Below are positions 3,812 to 5,469 of a DNA stretch of 5,469 nt, piece by piece. How positions within the stretch are numbered: position 1 is the first letter of the stretch; each line of letters begins with the position of its first letter. Location: positions 1-5,469 of the forward strand of contig SKXH01000025.1 of assembly GCA_007128495.1 (NCBI GenBank). Reading direction: 5' to 3'. A program made the position numbers and the translations under genes. The DNA is from Bacteroidota bacterium. Lineage in GTDB: Bacteria; Bacteroidota; Ignavibacteria; T3Sed10-11. A model generated the notes under the pieces. That model did not search any database. It was not told where the DNA came from and worked only from the letters and a program-made list of their open reading frames with translations.

Positions 3812-5469
3812 ATGGAAACTGAAATTCTAATTGTCCTGACTATTATGGGCTTTACCATTATTATGCTGGTGACAGAAGTAGTCCGTATCGATGTGACGGC
3901 TATTATTACTTTACTGCTTTTAACCTGGACAGGCGTACTCACGAGCAGCGAAGCGCTTTCCGGATTTTCCAGCAATGCGGTAGTTGCCATGATCGCCGTT
4001 ATGATCCTTGGCGATGGAATTGCCCGTACCGGGGTTATGTCCCGTTTCTCAAAATGGTTACTGAAAAAAATCGGGACCAAAAAGAACTCCGTTCTGGGCG
4101 CCCTTACACTCTCCGTTGGCACCCTCTCCGGCGTGATGCAAAACATCGGAGCTGTAGCAATTTTTTTGCCGAGCATATTCGATATTGCAAGAAGAATCAA
4201 AGTATCGGCTTCGGCTCTGGTGATGCCCGTCGGCTTTGCGGCAATTATCGGAGGAACACTTACCATGGTAGGTTCGGGCCATCTTATATTAACTAATGAC
4301 TTGCTTATAAGCGCCGATCTTGAGCCCTACGGACTTTTTGCCGTTACACCTGTCGGTATAGCTCTGCTTGCAGCGGCGTTGGTCTTTTTTCTTTTCTTCG
4401 GAAAATATTTTTTACCGCAAGGTGTAACTGATGGAAAGGTGGAATTAACAGATCAGGAAAAACTGATCAAAGCGTTCAACTTGAAAAAAGATATCAGTTA
4501 CTATCGGATCCCTGAAAACAATCCTCTCATCGATAAAACGATCGAAGAATCGGGTATATGGAATACATACGCTATAAATATATTAGCCATTTCACATAAT
4601 AATAGTATCAGTTATGCACCATGGCGGGAAACACAATTTGAAAAAGGACAGGTGCTGGCACTCTATGGCAATCCGGAAAAGGTTGAACAATATGCAGAGG
4701 ATTACAAACTGAAACCGGTTGCCGGACATTCAGTTTTTGAGGAGCTTGACGATCCTCACGAATCCGGTTTTGTAGAAGTAATTATACCGCCGCGCTCTGA
4801 GTTAGTCGGCCAGAGCATTCGCCAGTATTCACTCAGAAAACGGTATGCTGTGGAACCGGTTATGCTCTTCAGTAAAGGAGAGAAAGTCGAAGGTGATTTT
4901 TCAGACCACGAGATTAAACCGGGCGATACATTTATCATCTATGGTACATGGGATAGCATTAGAAATCTCGACCTTAAAGACCCGTTTGTAGTTGCCACTC
5001 CTTTTTTCGCTGAATCGAAGAAGCCGTCGAAAACCTGGCAGGCGGCGGGTAGTTTTCTCCTGGCAATCGTACTTGTTATGGCGGGTTTTTCGATTCCGAT
5101 TTCATTTTTAACGGGTGCTCTCATGATGATCTTAACCAACGTGATAACTATTCAGGAGGCGTATAAAGCGGTTGAATGGAAAGTGGTTTTTCTACTCGTT
5201 GGCCTTATACCTCTTGGTATTGCGATGCAAAATACCGGAGCGGCTGAATTCCTTGCAGAGAATGTTATCGGTGTTATTGAGGGAAGTCATCTCATTCTTC
5301 TTCTCTTCACAGTGGGTATTCTCTCAACGGTGTTCTCGCTGGTAATGTCGAATGTGGGGGCCGTAGTGGTTCTGGCTCCTCTGGTTGTAAGCATAGGGCT
5401 GATGGCAGGTGTCGATCCGAGACCGCTTGTTCTTCTGGCTGCGATCAATGCAGGGAATTCCTTTGTTCT
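3812..5469 (+). CDS. SLC13-family permease with two RCK_C (TrkA-C) domains, 3' end outside window
   Basis: Secondary anion transporter of the SLC13/DASS (ArsB/NhaD-like) superfamily; 552 codons are present, open to the right edge. Layout: N-terminal membrane half (about 1-205, hydrophobic segments near 5-20, 28-42, 55-70, 92-120, 134-160, 174-200); a cytoplasmic insert with two RCK_C/TrkA-C domains (about 228-296 and 320-387, each a beta-rich unit ending in a KGQ/KPGD-type turn followed by a strand); then the second membrane half from about 410. The halves are internal repeats: SGVMQNIGAVAIFLP (106-120) matches SLVMSNVGAVVVLAP (509-523), the helical-hairpin substrate loops where classical members have SNT. 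GGTLTMVGSG (148-157) and INAGNSFV (545-552) are the matching second motifs. Perhaps 50-60 residues are missing at the C-terminus. RCK_C domains usually bind a small ligand that gates transport. Substrate unknown; sulfate, sulfite or a dicarboxylate is plausible. The ATG at 3812 is the first start before the first membrane segment. Confidence 0.88.
   Translation, partial: METEILIVLTIMGFTIIMLVTEVVRIDVTAIITLLLLTWTGVLTSSEALSGFSSNAVVAMIAVMILGDGIARTGVMSRFSKWLLKKIGTKKNSVLGALTLSVGTLSGVMQNIGAVAIFLPSIFDIARRIKVSASALVMPVGFAAIIGGTLTMVGSGHLILTNDLLISADLEPYGLFAVTPVGIALLAAALVFFLFFGKYFLPQGVTDGKVELTDQEKLIKAFNLKKDISYYRIPENNPLIDKTIEESGIWNTYAINILAISHNNSISYAPWRETQFEKGQVLALYGNPEKVEQYAEDYKLKPVAGHSVFEELDDPHESGFVEVIIPPRSELVGQSIRQYSLRKRYAVEPVMLFSKGEKVEGDFSDHEIKPGDTFIIYGTWDSIRNLDLKDPFVVATPFFAESKKPSKTWQAAGSFLLAIVLVMAGFSIPISFLTGALMMILTNVITIQEAYKAVEWKVVFLLVGLIPLGIAMQNTGAAEFLAENVIGVIEGSHLILLLFTVGILSTVFSLVMSNVGAVVVLAPLVVSIGLMAGVDPRPLVLLAAINAGNSFV

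Noticed and set aside
3751..4266. Minus-strand open frame of 171 codons opposite the permease start
   Set aside because: It mirrors the well-supported permease frame, its translation is low in complexity (runs of Ile, Thr, Ser, Val), and it has no recognisable domain or ribosome site.

Overview
The window looks like bacterial chromosome of moderate GC with AT-rich intergenic gaps and good AGGAG-type ribosome binding sites before the plus-strand sulfur genes. Protein style and the intergenic repeats (a CACGGAG-type GA-rich tract and a cluster of small GC-rich palindromes) suggest a Bacteroidota/Balneolota/Calditrichota-like lineage. That placement is an impression from memory, not a result.

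Layout. Bases 1-730 (minus strand) hold the N-terminal part of a metallophosphoesterase, preceded on the same strand by a small ArsR-family repressor; the two genes are 17 nt apart and probably cotranscribed. Bases 731-914 form an AT-rich divergent control region. It carries two related 20-bp operator-like inverted repeats in opposite orientation, each overlapping a plausible promoter, one facing each way. Bases 915-3439 (plus strand) hold two half-size YeeE/YedE (TsuA-like) membrane proteins and a three-domain CstB-like persulfide dioxygenase/rhodanese. Bases 3440-3811 have no gene. They contain a GA-rich tract and a roughly 217-bp cluster of hairpins bracketed by a perfect 9-bp direct repeat, which looks like an inserted repeat element with its target duplication. 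Bases 3812-5469 (plus strand, running off the end) encode an SLC13-type permease with two RCK_C (TrkA-C) domains between its membrane halves.

How it fits together. The core is a sulfide/sulfane-sulfur handling locus: an ArsR-type sensor (probably de-repressed by a reactive sulfur or thiophilic signal), a split YeeE permease that likely moves thiosulfate or another sulfur species through a cysteine relay, and an enzyme that oxidises low-molecular-weight persulfides to sulfite and joins sulfite with sulfane sulfur to make thiosulfate. It parallels the bigR-blh operon of Xylella/Agrobacterium and the cst operon of Staphylococcus aureus. No sulfide:quinone oxidoreductase is visible in the window. 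The SLC13 permease could be a sulfur-oxyanion or organic-anion transporter, but the repeat-filled gap weakens any claim that it belongs to the operon. I see no entirely new system. The novel-looking parts are the paired operators, the non-canonical cysteine pattern of the repressor, and the hairpin-cluster insertion.
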